Of a DNA stretch of 64,000 nt, positions 35,995 to 47,252 are shown piece after piece. Within the stretch, counting starts at the first letter, position 1, and every line of letters begins with the position of its first letter. Both the position numbers and the translations under genes were made by a program. This DNA comes from Botryosphaeria dothidea (taxonomy: Eukaryota > Ascomycota > Dothideomycetes > Botryosphaeriales > Botryosphaeriaceae): assembly GCA_011503125.2 (NCBI GenBank), contig WWBZ02000082.1:1488001-1552000 (forward strand). Direction: 5' to 3'. The notes under the pieces are model-generated. The model saw nothing but the letters and a program-made list of their open reading frames with translations. It was not told the origin of the DNA and made no database searches.

Positions 35995-38900
35995 ATGGCT
36001 CCCCCGACCTCGAGACCCGAGCACCACATCAACCTGAACTACCTCCCCCAGCTCACCCCGAACCAGCCCCGCTCTGGCTCGTCCACCGCCGCCACCTCCC
36101 CCATCGAGCCGCCTACTTCGAATAACAACGTGAGGTATCCGCTCGGCAACGGAAGCAGCATGGCCTCCATTGGAAATGCCGCCGCAACCGCCCGCATGGG
36201 TGCTGGTTCCCCGTCGCATGACTACGGCGGAAGGCTCTTTTCGAAGCGGTACGTATAGCGCTACCTCAGTAGTCTACCGGAGTCTGACCGAAATTCATCA
36301 TCTAGGGCTAGAGAGATCCAAGCACAAGAGGGACTCAATCCCCAGCTTTGGGGCCCTCCGACGAGCGGAAATTCTACTCCCCTGCGGGAGGACGATCCCA
36401 GAATCGCCCAACGGCGAAAGCTTCCCCGACTTCAATGCAGCCACTGGTATGGAACAGGCCGCACAGCAGACCGCGTCGACCAGGAGGACCAGGGCTGGAA
36501 CTCTGCCCTCTCGGTTTTCGACTGCGGGTGTTCTGAACGGTCTGAAGCCTCAGGCATCTCTCCTTCCGCAGACTTCCCGCCCCACTCCGTCAACCAGCCC
36601 TTTCAAGCCGGGCTCGCACACTCCCACGGATTTGGGAGGATTGGCTCAAGCGGTTCCACAACCAAATCCTCAGCCATGCTTTCGCGTATGAGGGCTGGCT
36701 CAATGCCACAGCGTCCCGGCTATCTGTCAAACTCGAACCCGTTGGGCTCATCGGTATTCTCGTCAACTGGGCCAGTGGTCGCGAGCGTGGTAACACCCTT
36801 GCGAGTATTCGCTCTTCAGAAGGTCCTTCTTCACCGGCCCATTCTCATTTTTCAAGTCAGTCGCTCGCCGACAATGATGTTAAGACGCTGGACTATCTTG
36901 GACTTGTGGACACCCCTCAGCAATCCCGCGCCACTCTGGCCCCTTCGGACATTGAGATCATGTTGGAAAACCAGCGGGCTGCACTCCCGCCCAACATGAT
37001 TGCTAACTTGGCTGCAATGAACAAACAAAACGCTGCCAACCGTTTTAGATCCTACTCGGTTAACGCGAAAGAAAAGTATGCTGATGAAGAGGAGGAAGAA
37101 ATGGAGCACATGGGTCCTTATGGTCAGTACAGCGGAACTTTGACGCCCACAGCCGAAGCCAGCGCCGCCGCATATGCAAACATCCATGAAGCCGTCCGCC
37201 AGCATAATCTTGAAGTGCAGGCTTTTGCGAACTTTGCAAGCGCGAGTCGTCCCCGAGCTCGCACTGCCGGTGTCCTCGAGTCTCCCTCTACTCGTCTCCT
37301 GCGTAATTATCTCCCCACCGCCTCTAGGCTCGATAGCAGCATCAGCGCCTCTGATCTTCAGTTGAACGAAGAAGCCGAATACAGCGGATTGACGGAAGCA
37401 GTACAAAGCCTTAACCTCAATGGAAAGCCTATGCCCGAGACTTCCGGTGATGAGAACACCCTTGAAGGTCCTACGAGGGCTTTGTGGCTGGGCAACATTC
37501 CATCCTCCACGACCGTTTCTTCTCTCAACGTCATTTTCAACGTCTTTGGCCCAATCGAGTCAACCAGAGTTCTCACGCATAAGAACTGCGGATTTGTCAA
37601 CTTCGAATCCTTGGAGAGTGCCGTTCGCGCGAAGCAGCAGTTGAATGGCAAAGAGATCTTTCCAGGTGCTGGCCCGGTCCGTATTGGTTACGCTAAGGTT
37701 CCTAGCGCTTCTGGTACTCCGGGCCACAACGGACTTTACCCTTCGCCTAGCCCAGACCCGAACTCGAAGACCCAGGGAGATGGATCTTCCCAGGTAGCTG
37801 GTAACGCTGGCAACCGCCAGGCCAAGGATGTACGTGCCGATGCCGGCTCTGCGCCTTTGACTACTCCCAACCTCAGGGAAATGCAAGGCGACATCATTCA
37901 GATCGTGAAGGAGCTAGGCGCGACCGACGAAGAGGCCAGTAACATTGCTGCAAATGTCACGCACGCATTTGAAAACGACCAGTACGAATCTGAGGTTCCG
38001 CCGATTCCAGAGCCATCGCACAACAGGGTACACGATGCCCCCCGGCTCCGCGAAATTCGCAAGAGGATCGACAACAACTCTTGCACTCAATCTGAGATCG
38101 AGGATGTGGCCATGGCGATGCTTCCGGAGGTCGCCGAACTTTCTTCTGACTACTTGGGTAACACCGTGGTCCAGAAGTTGTTTGAGTACTGCTCAGAGAG
38201 CGTAAAGGAAGCCATGCTCTCCGAAATCGCTCCTCACATGGCGGAGATTGGCGTGCACAAGAATGGTACCTGGGCTGCCCAGAAGATCATTGATGTCGCC
38301 AGGACTCCTGTCCTCATGAAGATGGTTGTCGACAGCCTTCGCCCGTACTCGATGGCCTTGTTCCTCGACCAATTCGGCAACTATGTCATGCAGGGCTGCC
38401 TGCGCTACCAGTGCCCGCTCAACAATTTCATCTTCGAAGTGATGCTGGGTCGCCTTTGGGACCTCGCCCAGGGAAGGTTCGGCGCAAGGGCTATGAGGGC
38501 CTGTCTTGAGAGTCATTTCGCTACCAAGGACCAGCAGCGGATGATTGCTGCTGCTATTGCCCTCCACAGTGTCCACCTCGCAACCAACGCTAACGGAGCA
38601 CTCCTTCTGACTTGGTTCCTGGATACATGCACTTTCCCTCGCCGACGCACTGTTCTTGCGCCTCGTCTGGTGCCTCATCTGGTGCACCTTTGCACCCACA
38701 AGGTGGCTTATCTCACAGTCTTGAAGATCATCAACCAGAGGAACGAACCGGAAGCTCGCGACACGGTTCTGAAGGCCCTTTTCTTTTCGCCCAACGATGA
38801 GACTTTGGAGGCCATTCTTCGTGACCAGTCTTGTGGTGCGACACTCATCTTCAAGGTCCTCACTACACCGTTCTTTGATGAGAAGATGCGCCCGGAGGTT

Positions 38901-39718
38901 GTGCAGAACGTTCGCAATGTCTTGCTTCGCATCAAGGCGCAACCTGCTCAGGGATACAAGCGTCTCATGGACGAAGTCGGTCTGTCCACTCGCAGCGGCG
39001 GCCCGAACGCGCGCGACAACCATGTTCGCGACATGTCCCCAGCCTCGCGTCCCGGCTCGAAGCAGGCCAACATATCGAACGGAGGAGCGCATCAGCAATC
39101 TGCGGGCACTCCTGATAGCCAGATGAGCCGTCCGTTCTTCCCTCCCGGCATGCCTCAGCCGCAATTCGACCCTACGTTGAACCTGCAACGCACCGCCAGC
39201 ATGGATAGCCAAGGATTTGACCAACCGCAATTCCTTCCTAACGGCCTCGGAGGTTTCGGGGCGAACCCCAACCTCGCTATTGCTGCGCAATACCAACAAG
39301 CAATGTTGGCGGCAGCTCAGCAGCAGTCCCGTGGCGGTCCTGCCGCTTTCGGCTACCCGCCTATGAACGGAATGGGTGGCATGCCTGGTGGCGTCGGCAT
39401 GAACGGCTTCCCACCAGCAACTGGGGGCCCTGCGGATGCTTTCCGTAACAGCCCGCTTGGCGGTGCGCCAGGTCTTGGTATGGCTCCTGGTTTTGGCCAG
39501 CCTGGCCCTGCCCCCATGATGGGCTTTCAGGGATCTCCAGTAGTCGCACCGCAGGCTCCGTTTGGCTACCCGCCGATGGGCTATGGTGTGCCCCAGATGG
39601 GCCAGCAAGGACCTCAGCAACAACAAACAGCGGCAGCAGGCGGCCGCAGGAACAGGGTACGTCCATGATCTCTTCTGAATTACTTGACTGTGTCGATGTT
39701 AACCGAATGCAGAGATGA
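35995..39718 (+). CDS. RRM-Pumilio (Jsn1/Puf-type) RNA-binding protein, apparent frameshifts
   Basis: A cytoplasmic mRNA 3'-UTR regulator of the PUF family with an RRM. Exon 1 35995-36248, intron 36249-36305, main coding part to 39656, and a probable last intron 39657-39712 (GTACGT...TGCAG) leaving one codon and stop at 39718; unspliced, the stop would be 39668. From 36906 on the frame is clean: RRM about 37472-37700 (TRALWLGNIPSS, CGFVNFESLE), then about six PUF repeats from 38110 to 38970 (DYLGNTVVQKLFEYC, GTWAAQKIIDVA, FLDQFGNYVMQGCL), and a Gly/Pro/Gln-rich tail. Between 36391 and 36770 the family-like peptide changes frame three times. A stop-free spliced path also exists: the frame of exon 2 runs to 36789 and a 36790-36860 intron would rejoin the main frame, but it drops family-like peptide. 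Function of the core is secure; the N-terminal third is not. Confidence 0.85.
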
Positions 39719-40935
39719 TTTTGATTCGCCATCTCGGTACAGATTCACTGGCCGACCCATGTATCAGTACAAGAACACAATTTAGAGCACCATGCGAAGC
39801 AGCGCCAACTTGCGCGACAGCACGGTCCAATCGACGAATACTTCCCAAGAGCTTTGAAAAACATGAGGAGGTTATGGGAGGCACTGGTTGTTCTCCCAAG
39901 GACGCATACTATCGCCTTGGCTATTGGGCTTTCTTACGGTCTTCGTCGCTCGTTTATGTCACTCTCGAAGGAATGTGGAGCTACGGTGTTCATTCGGAGC
40001 TGCGGAGTTGGATATATCTCCTTCACGCCTGTCTCTTTCTATCGTTTGCCAATTTCGTTTGCATTTCTTTCACTTCATGTAACAAACTTCACTTCATGAC
40101 CAGGACCGGAAAGGATTCGGGCAATGGCGGGGACGAAGCTACGAGTGATGCAGGAAAGATGGGATATGATTGTGGACTAGGCCCGGCTTTTTGGGGAAGC
40201 TCTTGGTCCAGGATTCCGTCCGGATGTACTGCCTTACTCCCTTTTGAAATGAGTTCCCCAAAATATTGTCGCTTCTTTTTCCTAGCTCCGTACACTTTTG
40301 CACCAGCTTTTTAGATTACCATCTTGATGTATCAAATCCTGATGGTAGCCAAATTTTTTTTTCTTTATCTCTTTCATGAACATCTGGGGGGAAGAGAAGG
40401 AGGCATGTAGATCACTCCCGCTACTTTTATGTTCTGGCTCTTCTACAGAAAACCCCGAAAACGAAATGTGCTGCTTTTTTCTCTTACTTCTTGGTTGGCG
40501 TTTTCTATCCTGTACTCGTCTTAAGCTCCTTCGCAATCATGTTCAGGTTTTTGAGGCGCTTTTACAGCTGTTGCTGTTCTTTCTTTCTCCTATACGTGCC
40601 TTTTTTTCGTGTAGTCGAAAAAGATACGCGAGAAACAAAAATTCTCTTGATGTTGATTTCGTGGCGTCTGCTCGGTTCTCTGCTTGTTGATTTTGATGCT
40701 GTTGATCACGCCCATGATGATGACCGCGTTCTTGCTGACATTGACGGTACTATGTCCTGCGTGTGCCGATTTCGTTGCTGACGATGCTTTCTGATGTCTG
40801 CTCTAAGTTGATGCTTCTTGCACTGCTATTTCATCGATTCTCGTTGCTCGCATAAAAGTCGCTAAGACCAATTTTGGGTCATCCCATCTCGCTTCATTTC
40901 CCTCGAAGGTTGTCTTTCTTTCTTAGGTAGAGTGC
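39719..40935. other. 3' flank of the PUF gene
   Basis: About 1.2 kb, T-rich in the second half, probably 3' UTR and spacer. A 199-codon ORF starts at 39715, inside the last PUF codons, but it has no motif and Cys/Phe/Ser-rich composition. I treat it as chance. Confidence 0.4.
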
Positions 40936-41152
40936 TGCTATTCCGTCATTGGTTAGGTCTTCTCTATTATAGTGCCGCGGTTTCCACCGGCATCTTAGCA
41001 CATACCGACCCCTAAGGGTCCCTATATAAAAAGACTAAATATCTACCACCTTAAAAGCAAAAGAATAACGTCGTGGGTCCTACCTAGGAGTTGCGGGATT
41101 ACTCTAATATGCTTTAGAATCCCGAGTGCTAGCCACTATACTATAGTAGAGT
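40936..41152 (-). repeat. tRNA-Gln-derived SINE-like element, copy A (decayed)
   Basis: Read on the minus strand, a tRNA-like head (TATAGTATAGTGGCTAGCAC, then CGGGATTCT...AATCCCG) is followed by a roughly 130-bp body. The whole unit aligns with 46798-47008. Shared blocks include TGCTATTCCGTCATTGGTT, GCCGCGGTTTCCACCGGCAT and AAAAAGACTAAATAT. The head has lost its T-loop TTCGA and its acceptor start, so this copy is not a functional tRNA. Hairpin copy 3 starts 5 bp beyond its tRNA-like end. Confidence 0.75.
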
Positions 41153-41156
41153 GTGT

Positions 41157-41233
41157 GGAGTGGAAGCATTCGTCCGGATGTAAGCGCCTCGTAAGACTAA
41201 ATACGCCTACGTCCGGATGAATGCTTCCACTCC
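41157..41233. repeat. 77-bp hairpin element, copy 3
   Basis: Arms GGAGTGGAAGCATTCGTCCG + GATG and the exact inverse, a 24-bp near-perfect stem with a 29-bp loop. It is the best-preserved copy. About 40-90 bp to the right (41270-41320) the sequence resembles the right end of the TA-flanked MITE at 25031-25249 (GTCCGCATAAG, GAAGCACTATA). Confidence 0.9.
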
Positions 41234-43991
41234 TTACGGTAAGAGCATGTTGTGTGGTTCGTGTAGCTGAGAGAAACGCTTGCGACGCCAGTCCGCATAA
41301 GTTGAACCTAAGAAGCACTATATGACCAGATTCATAAAACACACGAAGTTGAGATACGATCAAAAACGTGAACAGGTCCCAAGAACAGTTTTAAATCTCG
41401 TTGAAAGCGATCTCGAACGCGCGGTACACAGGGCTGTGAGGTTGTGAGTGTCGCCAGCCCACGAGCTCAATACATACCTGGGTTTTGGCGGCCCGTTCCT
41501 TTCCGGAAGAAAATCAGCAAGGCAGGCACGGAGAGGTTCGCTGAAGGATAAGCTGCTTGACTCACCAATCTTACATAGGAGCAGGAAAACCAGAGCAAGT
41601 CTTGCATTTTGCTACAGCCTTAACGAGCACCTGAGTGATCGCCGTTCAGCACACCGCAGAGCCCGGAGGCTAAGCCCAGCCACGGAGGACAAGCACGCCT
41701 TGCGGAAAACGGAACGCTCTACAAAGTATATCTACTGCTAAGAACAAATCTACGATGCAAAGGATGCCAGGACCATGTTCGGATTCACCACGTGGCGCAA
41801 AACACCAAGCCTATTTAAGAACCCGCCGCTGGCTGGCTCCGAAGGAGAAATCGTAGACCCTAAGGGGAAAAACCGAAACACTGCGGAAGGCCATACTGAT
41901 GAGACACTCAGCGGCTGACGGCAAGTATCCAATCAAGTGGCTGTGGTTCCAAGAAGATCAATCCAACTCCCCCGGGGCATGACCAAAGAAGAGTTGGAGC
42001 ACATGGTGACCAGTAACTCCAGAATTTTCCTCGAGACGAACAGCGTGACAGTCACTCTGCTCAACACCATCTGGAGCATTGCTGGAGACTATCTCATGCG
42101 TCTATTTGACCTATGCCTTTGGACCGAACATTGTCTTGCCATCTTCAAACATGTTGAATCGCACGGAGAGTTCTACAACCCCAGCAGTTTGGCGCCTTTC
42201 CAAAGAAGGCAGCAACAGATCTTTGAATGCAGCCAGAATTCACGCTATAATACACCCATATTCGAGGTATCAAAGCTTCAAAATCAATACTCTTGTGTCA
42301 AGAGCCTCATGCAGAAGAGAGAGAAAGTAATATGAAGGAGAGAGAAAGAGAAAGAAGATAATTGCACTTCCGGACGGTTGAAAAGAGCTCATGGGTTCGG
42401 TGGTTCATCGTGGAACCATGAACTGGTCTCTACAAGCCTACAAGTAACAGATCAAGCCCGTACACACATATTCAGACTACAGCCAGGCGGGACAAGGAGA
42501 GGAAGAAAAAGCAGATTGAAGGTCGCCTCGTGCCCGGCACCCCGATTCTAACATGTCTTATCACTGAGAGATGGCTAAGACTATCCTTAATTGAGGCAAA
42601 ATCAAGAGCGGATCTCTGTGAGTTCTTCAATGAATCTGTGATTACTCTTTAGGCAAGATTACATGAAAATCAGAAGGCAACCGAAAGTCGAGATTACTCA
42701 ACCCTTCCTGCGATTGCAAGACCCGCCATATCCGTTACGTTGACTCAACTTAGCCTCCGCCTTGGGGATGGAGTAAGTTAAGGACCTGAAGCTTCGAACA
42801 CTGACCAGATGCAGGGAGGGCTCTCATTTTGCGCGTGGCTTGTTGCTCCACAATATTTGATTTTTGCAACTGGTTTGCACGGAGCTTGAACCAAGTTGGG
42901 CTACAGGTTCCGCCCAGTTACGGTGTTTCTCGGGTGCTCGTTTTGGAGAGACTTGTCGGTAGACCAGATTGGAGTCCTGCGGAGAAGTTTCAATATTCAG
43001 AGGGACGGCCAAGTGATCCTTTCCTTAAGCTGGGAACCTATCAATGGTATCATTGGTCTCTTTAAGTCACAATGTCTGTGGTCTTGCCGGCATAGTCGGA
43101 TTGTGTTATTCAATTTGACGCTGGCCAGATCCAGAATTTGGGCTGGCTGGCCTCTTAAAGGAATTCCAGCCCAGTTTTAGGCGCGAGACATTCTCAAGCA
43201 TATTCGCCAGGCTTGGTCACGTTGGGGTCAGCTCTCACGCGAGTTGGGCGTCGGTCCCGACTCAAGGTGCCATCTATGACTGGCGAAGAGCTAGTTATTC
43301 ATGTGGAAGCTACTGTTTGGACCATCTGAAGCTCCGTTTGAGGCAGATCGACATACTACGGTTACTGAATATTGTCCGTGCCGGCTATTGGCATTGACGT
43401 GCTTCTGGTGACCAAGAGACTCATTGCTACAGCCCATAACGCTACGAACCGACGAGCGACGAACAGGCTGATGTTGAGCTGAGACCTCGTGAGGTCAAAT
43501 GGGTTTTTACAATGTGGGCGTCAACTGAACGACCCAAGAGTAGACTGCGTGCCACTGGTACGTTGTCTCATTGGGATATTGATGAAGATGGTTTGTTGCA
43601 TTAATTGTAACAAACCTTGTAAGTGCCCCCTGGTGAGCAAGTAAAGAATTATCACCATCCTTGTTCTTAAGGAACATTGTGCAGTTAATCAGATAATTGA
43701 GGTTCTATTTATTTGACCACTTCATACCCATTTTCATTGCCCGAGTGGTGTTTTTCGTGAATCACAAGCTTACAACGCCCGTTCTGGTTTTCTCCAGAGA
43801 GCTGCTTTCCAAAAGCCATCATTCCGATGCGTCTACCTTCAAGCAATTCTGCATTTTGCGTCCGTTACTCCATTCGTTAATTTTCTTGCGATCCTTATTT
43901 CTGCTGTCGAAACATCATCTCACGGTAACCAACTGACTCGTTGAGTCTGTTGGATGTCATATCGTCGTTTGAAACAAGCATGACAGCATGC
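41234..43991. other. Repeat-rich gene-poor region
   Basis: About 2.8 kb of many short interrupted ORFs on both strands, bounded by hairpin copy 3 and the end of KU70. Apart from a possible P450 remnant at 41937-42100 I see no feature. A purine-rich GAGAGAAAG run lies near 42320-42357. Confidence 0.4.
41937..42100 (+). pseudogene. Possible cytochrome P450 I-helix remnant
   Basis: The frame reads GMTKEELEHMVTSNSRIFLE then TNSVTVTLLN. This resembles the segment before and through the P450 I-helix (typically GMS-x-EE...S-x...AGSETTATLL), but the AG(S/T)ETT core is degraded. No heme-binding Cys loop or K-helix ExxR is found downstream. If real, it is a decayed fragment. The similarity is weak and judged by eye. 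Confidence 0.25.
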
Positions 43992-46068
43992 TCACTTCTT
44001 CTCAAAATAGTCCTCGATGTGCTCCACAATATCCGCCTTCTTGCCAGCAACAGAAATGTGCTTGCTGTGCGCCCAATCCTTCAAGACCGGCACCGTAAGC
44101 TACAGATACACGTCAGCTCAGCCCCGCTAGCCATCCCTTGCATGGCTCGTTCGCCCGCGACACAACATACCTTTGCAATCGTTCCCTTCTCGTAGCGTGA
44201 TCTCATCTCCGCGTCATCAATCGTGTCTGACGTCTTCGCCGGCACTGTTCCGGACTCTGTTTTTGGTCGCTTGGCCATGGCCTTCGGCTCTTCTTCCGCC
44301 TGGCGTTTTCTAGAACTCTGCGCCCAGTTGCGGAACTCTTCATCCAGGGTCTGGCCCCACTCGACTGCCTTCTCTCCGACGCGCTTGTCGATCTGCCGAT
44401 GCCTGGGGACAGTCTTGTCCTCTGGTTTATCCGGCAGCTCATCCTCCAACGCAATGGCCTGAAGGATGCGATAGAACCACTGGAGAGCGGGGTTGGGATA
44501 CCGGCTGGGGTCATATTCACCCTTGGGCAGGGTAAGGTTCTGGATGATGTCACGCATAATGTCCGTCAAGTTGTCGGACGCCCGGACGAGAGGGATCTCT
44601 GGGTTTTGGCGGATGTCGTCGACGTAAGGCAAGGGAATTACCCACAACCCTGGTGGCCTGACCTGCTCGTTGCGCTCACCCAGCTTTTCCTGACCTGGGA
44701 TTACTGCTGCCAGAGTGGGAACAGCGTTGCGGCGCGGAATGAACCAAACGATGGCCATTTTCTCCTTCTTCAACAAGTTCTGCTGCAAAGCCGAGAACAC
44801 ACGTGTGGAACCTATGTAGTCAGTCTCTGTGGGGTAGATGAAGATTGGACCGCGTAAGTTTGCCCACTCGGGCAGCATTGATAGCGGCTTGAAGCCAATG
44901 ATGCGGACAACGGGGTCACCGAAATAGCGGATGGCTTTTGTCTCCTCCTCTGTGAATGATACTGTCTGTCCGCCGAATTTGTAGGCTTTCCTGATCTCGG
45001 CTTTCTGCACCTCGCGTGCTGTATCCTCGGCGATTTTTGAGGACGATCCCATCGCAATCTGCGGCTTCTCACCATTCATCCAGACATAACAGCTTCGGAC
45101 TTTATCCTGTCGTTTGATCAGAATGTACCCCTTGATGCCAATCTTCAGTCCTGGGCCGACTTCGAAAGGCAGTGAGAATAAAGCACGCCTCGGTGCCGCC
45201 TTGGAGTTAATGTTGGAGATCAGCGACTGAAGGAGGCTTATTCCGTCTCCCCTTTCAGAGATCTGGGCAGCTTCGGCGATTGGTGCAGGAGCCTCAGGAT
45301 CAGAAATAGACGGGCGGTAGATAATGTCATCGTAGAACTTCGCCCGGTTGAATCCTCGATCTGCGTTCGCAATAGGGAAGAGCTCGATGATGACGCCGAG
45401 ATCGTACAGATCCTTTGCACGGACGGCCGCGGCTTGCCGAAGGTTCTTGTCGTCTGTGTGCGGGCTGTCGTTGTCTGTGACGAGAAAGAGTCGTCTCGAA
45501 GTGAAGTTGGCTGCCTTCGTGGTGAATATCTGATTTGCACAGAAGAGCACGTTTGCCATGGACACGGGCTCCTCCGACGGCACAAGCAGTTTCTCGGCCT
45601 CTTCCTCATCCTCAACAAGGTTACGCAGCCGCTTCACATCGTTGGCAGCCGGAACGTCGAGGTCCGTCAACAAATAACAATGTGGGTATTGCAAACGTCC
45701 ACGGCTGCCTGCGCCTTCGTCTTGGAATTTGGATTGTTCTGTCCCGAAAAGCAGGACGCCCATCATATCATTTGGGTGCGAGATGATGCGCTGCTGCATA
45801 AGCTGGTAGGCGCATTTGAGAGCGGCAGAGGTGGACGAGTCGCGGTCGGCTTTCTTTGAGTCTGAGGGAGGCGGTTTCTTCAGCATTGAATGGCTGACAT
45901 CGATGGCGAAGAGCACGGCATCTTTGACCGTCTTGTAGCCCTGCGTTCGCCGTTAGCGATCATGTTCCGGTGTGCGGAGCCAGTATCGCGTACTGCCTCA
46001 TCGAGTGTCTCCTCCTCCTCGTCATCTTCCTCCTCCTCGCGATTGTAGCGTTCCGAGGGGTTTGCCAT
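43992..46068 (-). CDS. KU70: Ku70 DNA end-binding subunit
   Basis: Forms with Ku80 the ring that binds DNA ends for non-homologous end joining and also protects telomeres, in the nucleus. Exons 46068-45994, 45940-44171 and 44099-43992 (introns 53 and 71 nt, both phase 0), 650 residues. A short acidic start ([16 protein letters not shown]) leads into the vWA-like N-terminal domain ([15 protein letters not shown]). The Ku core follows, with [42 protein letters not shown] and [20 protein letters not shown]. The C-terminal SAP domain is in the last exon ([20 protein letters not shown]). The first intron brings the first 25 codons into the family context ([14 protein letters not shown]). All usual parts are present. 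Confidence 0.97.
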
Positions 46069-46797
46069 CGTGTTTGGTCGTGAAGGTTGCTGAAGAGTGT
46101 GGAGACGGCAGCGCGAGTTGGCGCGTCATCCGTCACTCCGCGCGCGAGCAGGCAGCAACGCGCGTGCACGTGATCCAATCGGCCATTCGGCCTTCGTCTC
46201 ACCGACGACACCGTTTGAACACATTGCTCTGCAAGGCGAGCGCATTGCCGCAGTTTCGCCCAGCCTATTTCCCGCAGCGGTCTGCAACTTCTATTGAAAG
46301 AGACCTTGATCGGCAGGTTATGTAGCCCTGGACACTGGTCGACGATGATTGGTCCGTGCCAAGTGCGTCGATCTCATCGGTTGTTCCTTTTTCCCCATCC
46401 TGTCCCGCCTTATGCTCAAGTGTCGCTCATTTGCCTCTTTCGCCGCCCTCTTTCTACGTGTCTTTTTGCTTCTTTCTCTTGCACTTGTCATCCAATGGTC
46501 ACGCACGCCTGAAATGTGGCCTAGCCAAGCCCAGGCCGCCTGACTGCGACGAGGTCTGCGCGCGGCTTTGGAGAAAGAAGACGGCAGCACATTTCCGACA
46601 TCTGGATCATTCCTGGAACCTTGCTTCTTACTCCGCATTCAGGCCTCTTGCAAGCGTTGTCGCGTTGACGATCCTCCGAGCTCGGTCCCCTTTTCCTTGC
46701 TTTGCAGCCCTGTGCCTCCTGAGGACGTCAGCGACCCAGATTATGTAACTCCAACCGCAAAAGAACAGCCTGTGTTCGTCACTCGGTGCTAGCTCTA
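46069..46797. other. KU70 upstream region
   Basis: About 730 bp holding the KU70 promoter. ORFs on either strand have no recognisable motif. Confidence 0.4.
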
Positions 46798-47008
46798 CTG
46801 CTATTCCGTCATTGGTTTAGGTCTTCTTTGTTATGCTGCCGCGGTTTCCACCGGCATTTTCGCACGTACCGGCTCTGCAAAAAGACTAAATATTTACTAC
46901 CTTGAAAGCAAAAGATAAATTTCATAGGTCCTGCCCAGGATCGAACTGAGGTTGCGGGAATTTGTAACTTATCAGAATCCCGAGTGCTAGCCACTACACT
47001 ACAGAACC
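46798..47008 (-). repeat. tRNA-Gln-derived SINE-like element, copy B (intact head)
   Basis: Same unit as 40936-41152, aligned over its whole length with roughly 80% identity by eye. Here the tRNA head is intact (next entry). The body, on the minus strand, runs from about 46925 to 46798 and ends at the shared TGCTATTCCGTCATTGG block. A pol III A-box (TAGTGGCTAGC) and B-box (GTTCGATCC) are both present. Confidence 0.75.
46926..47008 (-). tRNA. tRNA-Gln (anticodon CUG) with 11-nt intron, possibly a SINE head
   Basis: Folds as a complete cloverleaf: acceptor GGTTCTG/CAGGACC (7 bp, one G-T), D stem GTG/CAC with TAGTGGCTAG loop, anticodon stem CGGGA/TCCCG, loop TTCTGA...T giving anticodon CTG, a TAAGTTACAAA intron directly after position 37, T stem CTCAG/CTGGG with loop TTCGATC. 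Mature length is 72 nt. All standard pairs hold, so a working gene is possible. The sequence continues into a body shared with a decayed copy, so it may instead be the promoter head of a tRNA-derived SINE. Confidence 0.6.
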
Positions 47009-47192
47009 GACTTTCTTGATGTGTATATACATAATTTTTGAAGTTTATATATCACTTTATTCATCATCTTGTGTCGCCCGAAAGCGACCCGAACTCGGTG
47101 GTTGGTTGGATTACGCGAGGCTTGGCACACTTCATAACAAGTAGGACAGTAGAATAGAGCAGTGTTCGGGTCACTTTCATGAGTAACCGGGG

Positions 47193-47252
47193 TTGCGGAA
47201 ATACTCTGATGTACTTCAGGATCACGAGTGCTAGCCACTACACTATAGAACC
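47193..47252 (-). pseudogene. Truncated tRNA-Gln-like fragment
   Basis: On the minus strand the 5' two thirds of the same tRNA is readable (GGTTCTATAGTGTAGTGGCT onward, then an anticodon arm with an insertion like copy A). The T arm and 3' acceptor are lost and the SINE body is absent. It lies about 185 bp upstream of copy B in the same orientation. Confidence 0.6.

Noticed and set aside
36790..36860. Intron in the PUF gene
   Set aside because: Splice signals and phase permit it, but removing it deletes peptide (GRERGNTLASIRSSEG) that reads as continuous with the following family sequence. Kept only as an alternative model.
38193..39626. 477-codon ORF antisense to the PUF gene
   Set aside because: The opposite strand encodes unmistakable PUF repeats; the antisense product has no family features.
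39715..40314. 199-codon ORF starting inside the PUF 3' end
   Set aside because: Most likely 3' UTR; composition is not protein-like and it begins in the last codons of another gene.
41157..41233. Reading the hairpin as a transcription terminator
   Set aside because: Fungal genes do not use stem-loop terminators, no gene ends here, and the same sequence recurs at two other sites.
46809..47238. Two ORFs that both begin with the same six residues (MASTRD)
   Set aside because: The shared start is a GTG codon inside the tRNA-like heads of the repeat units; this is repeat homology, not related proteins.
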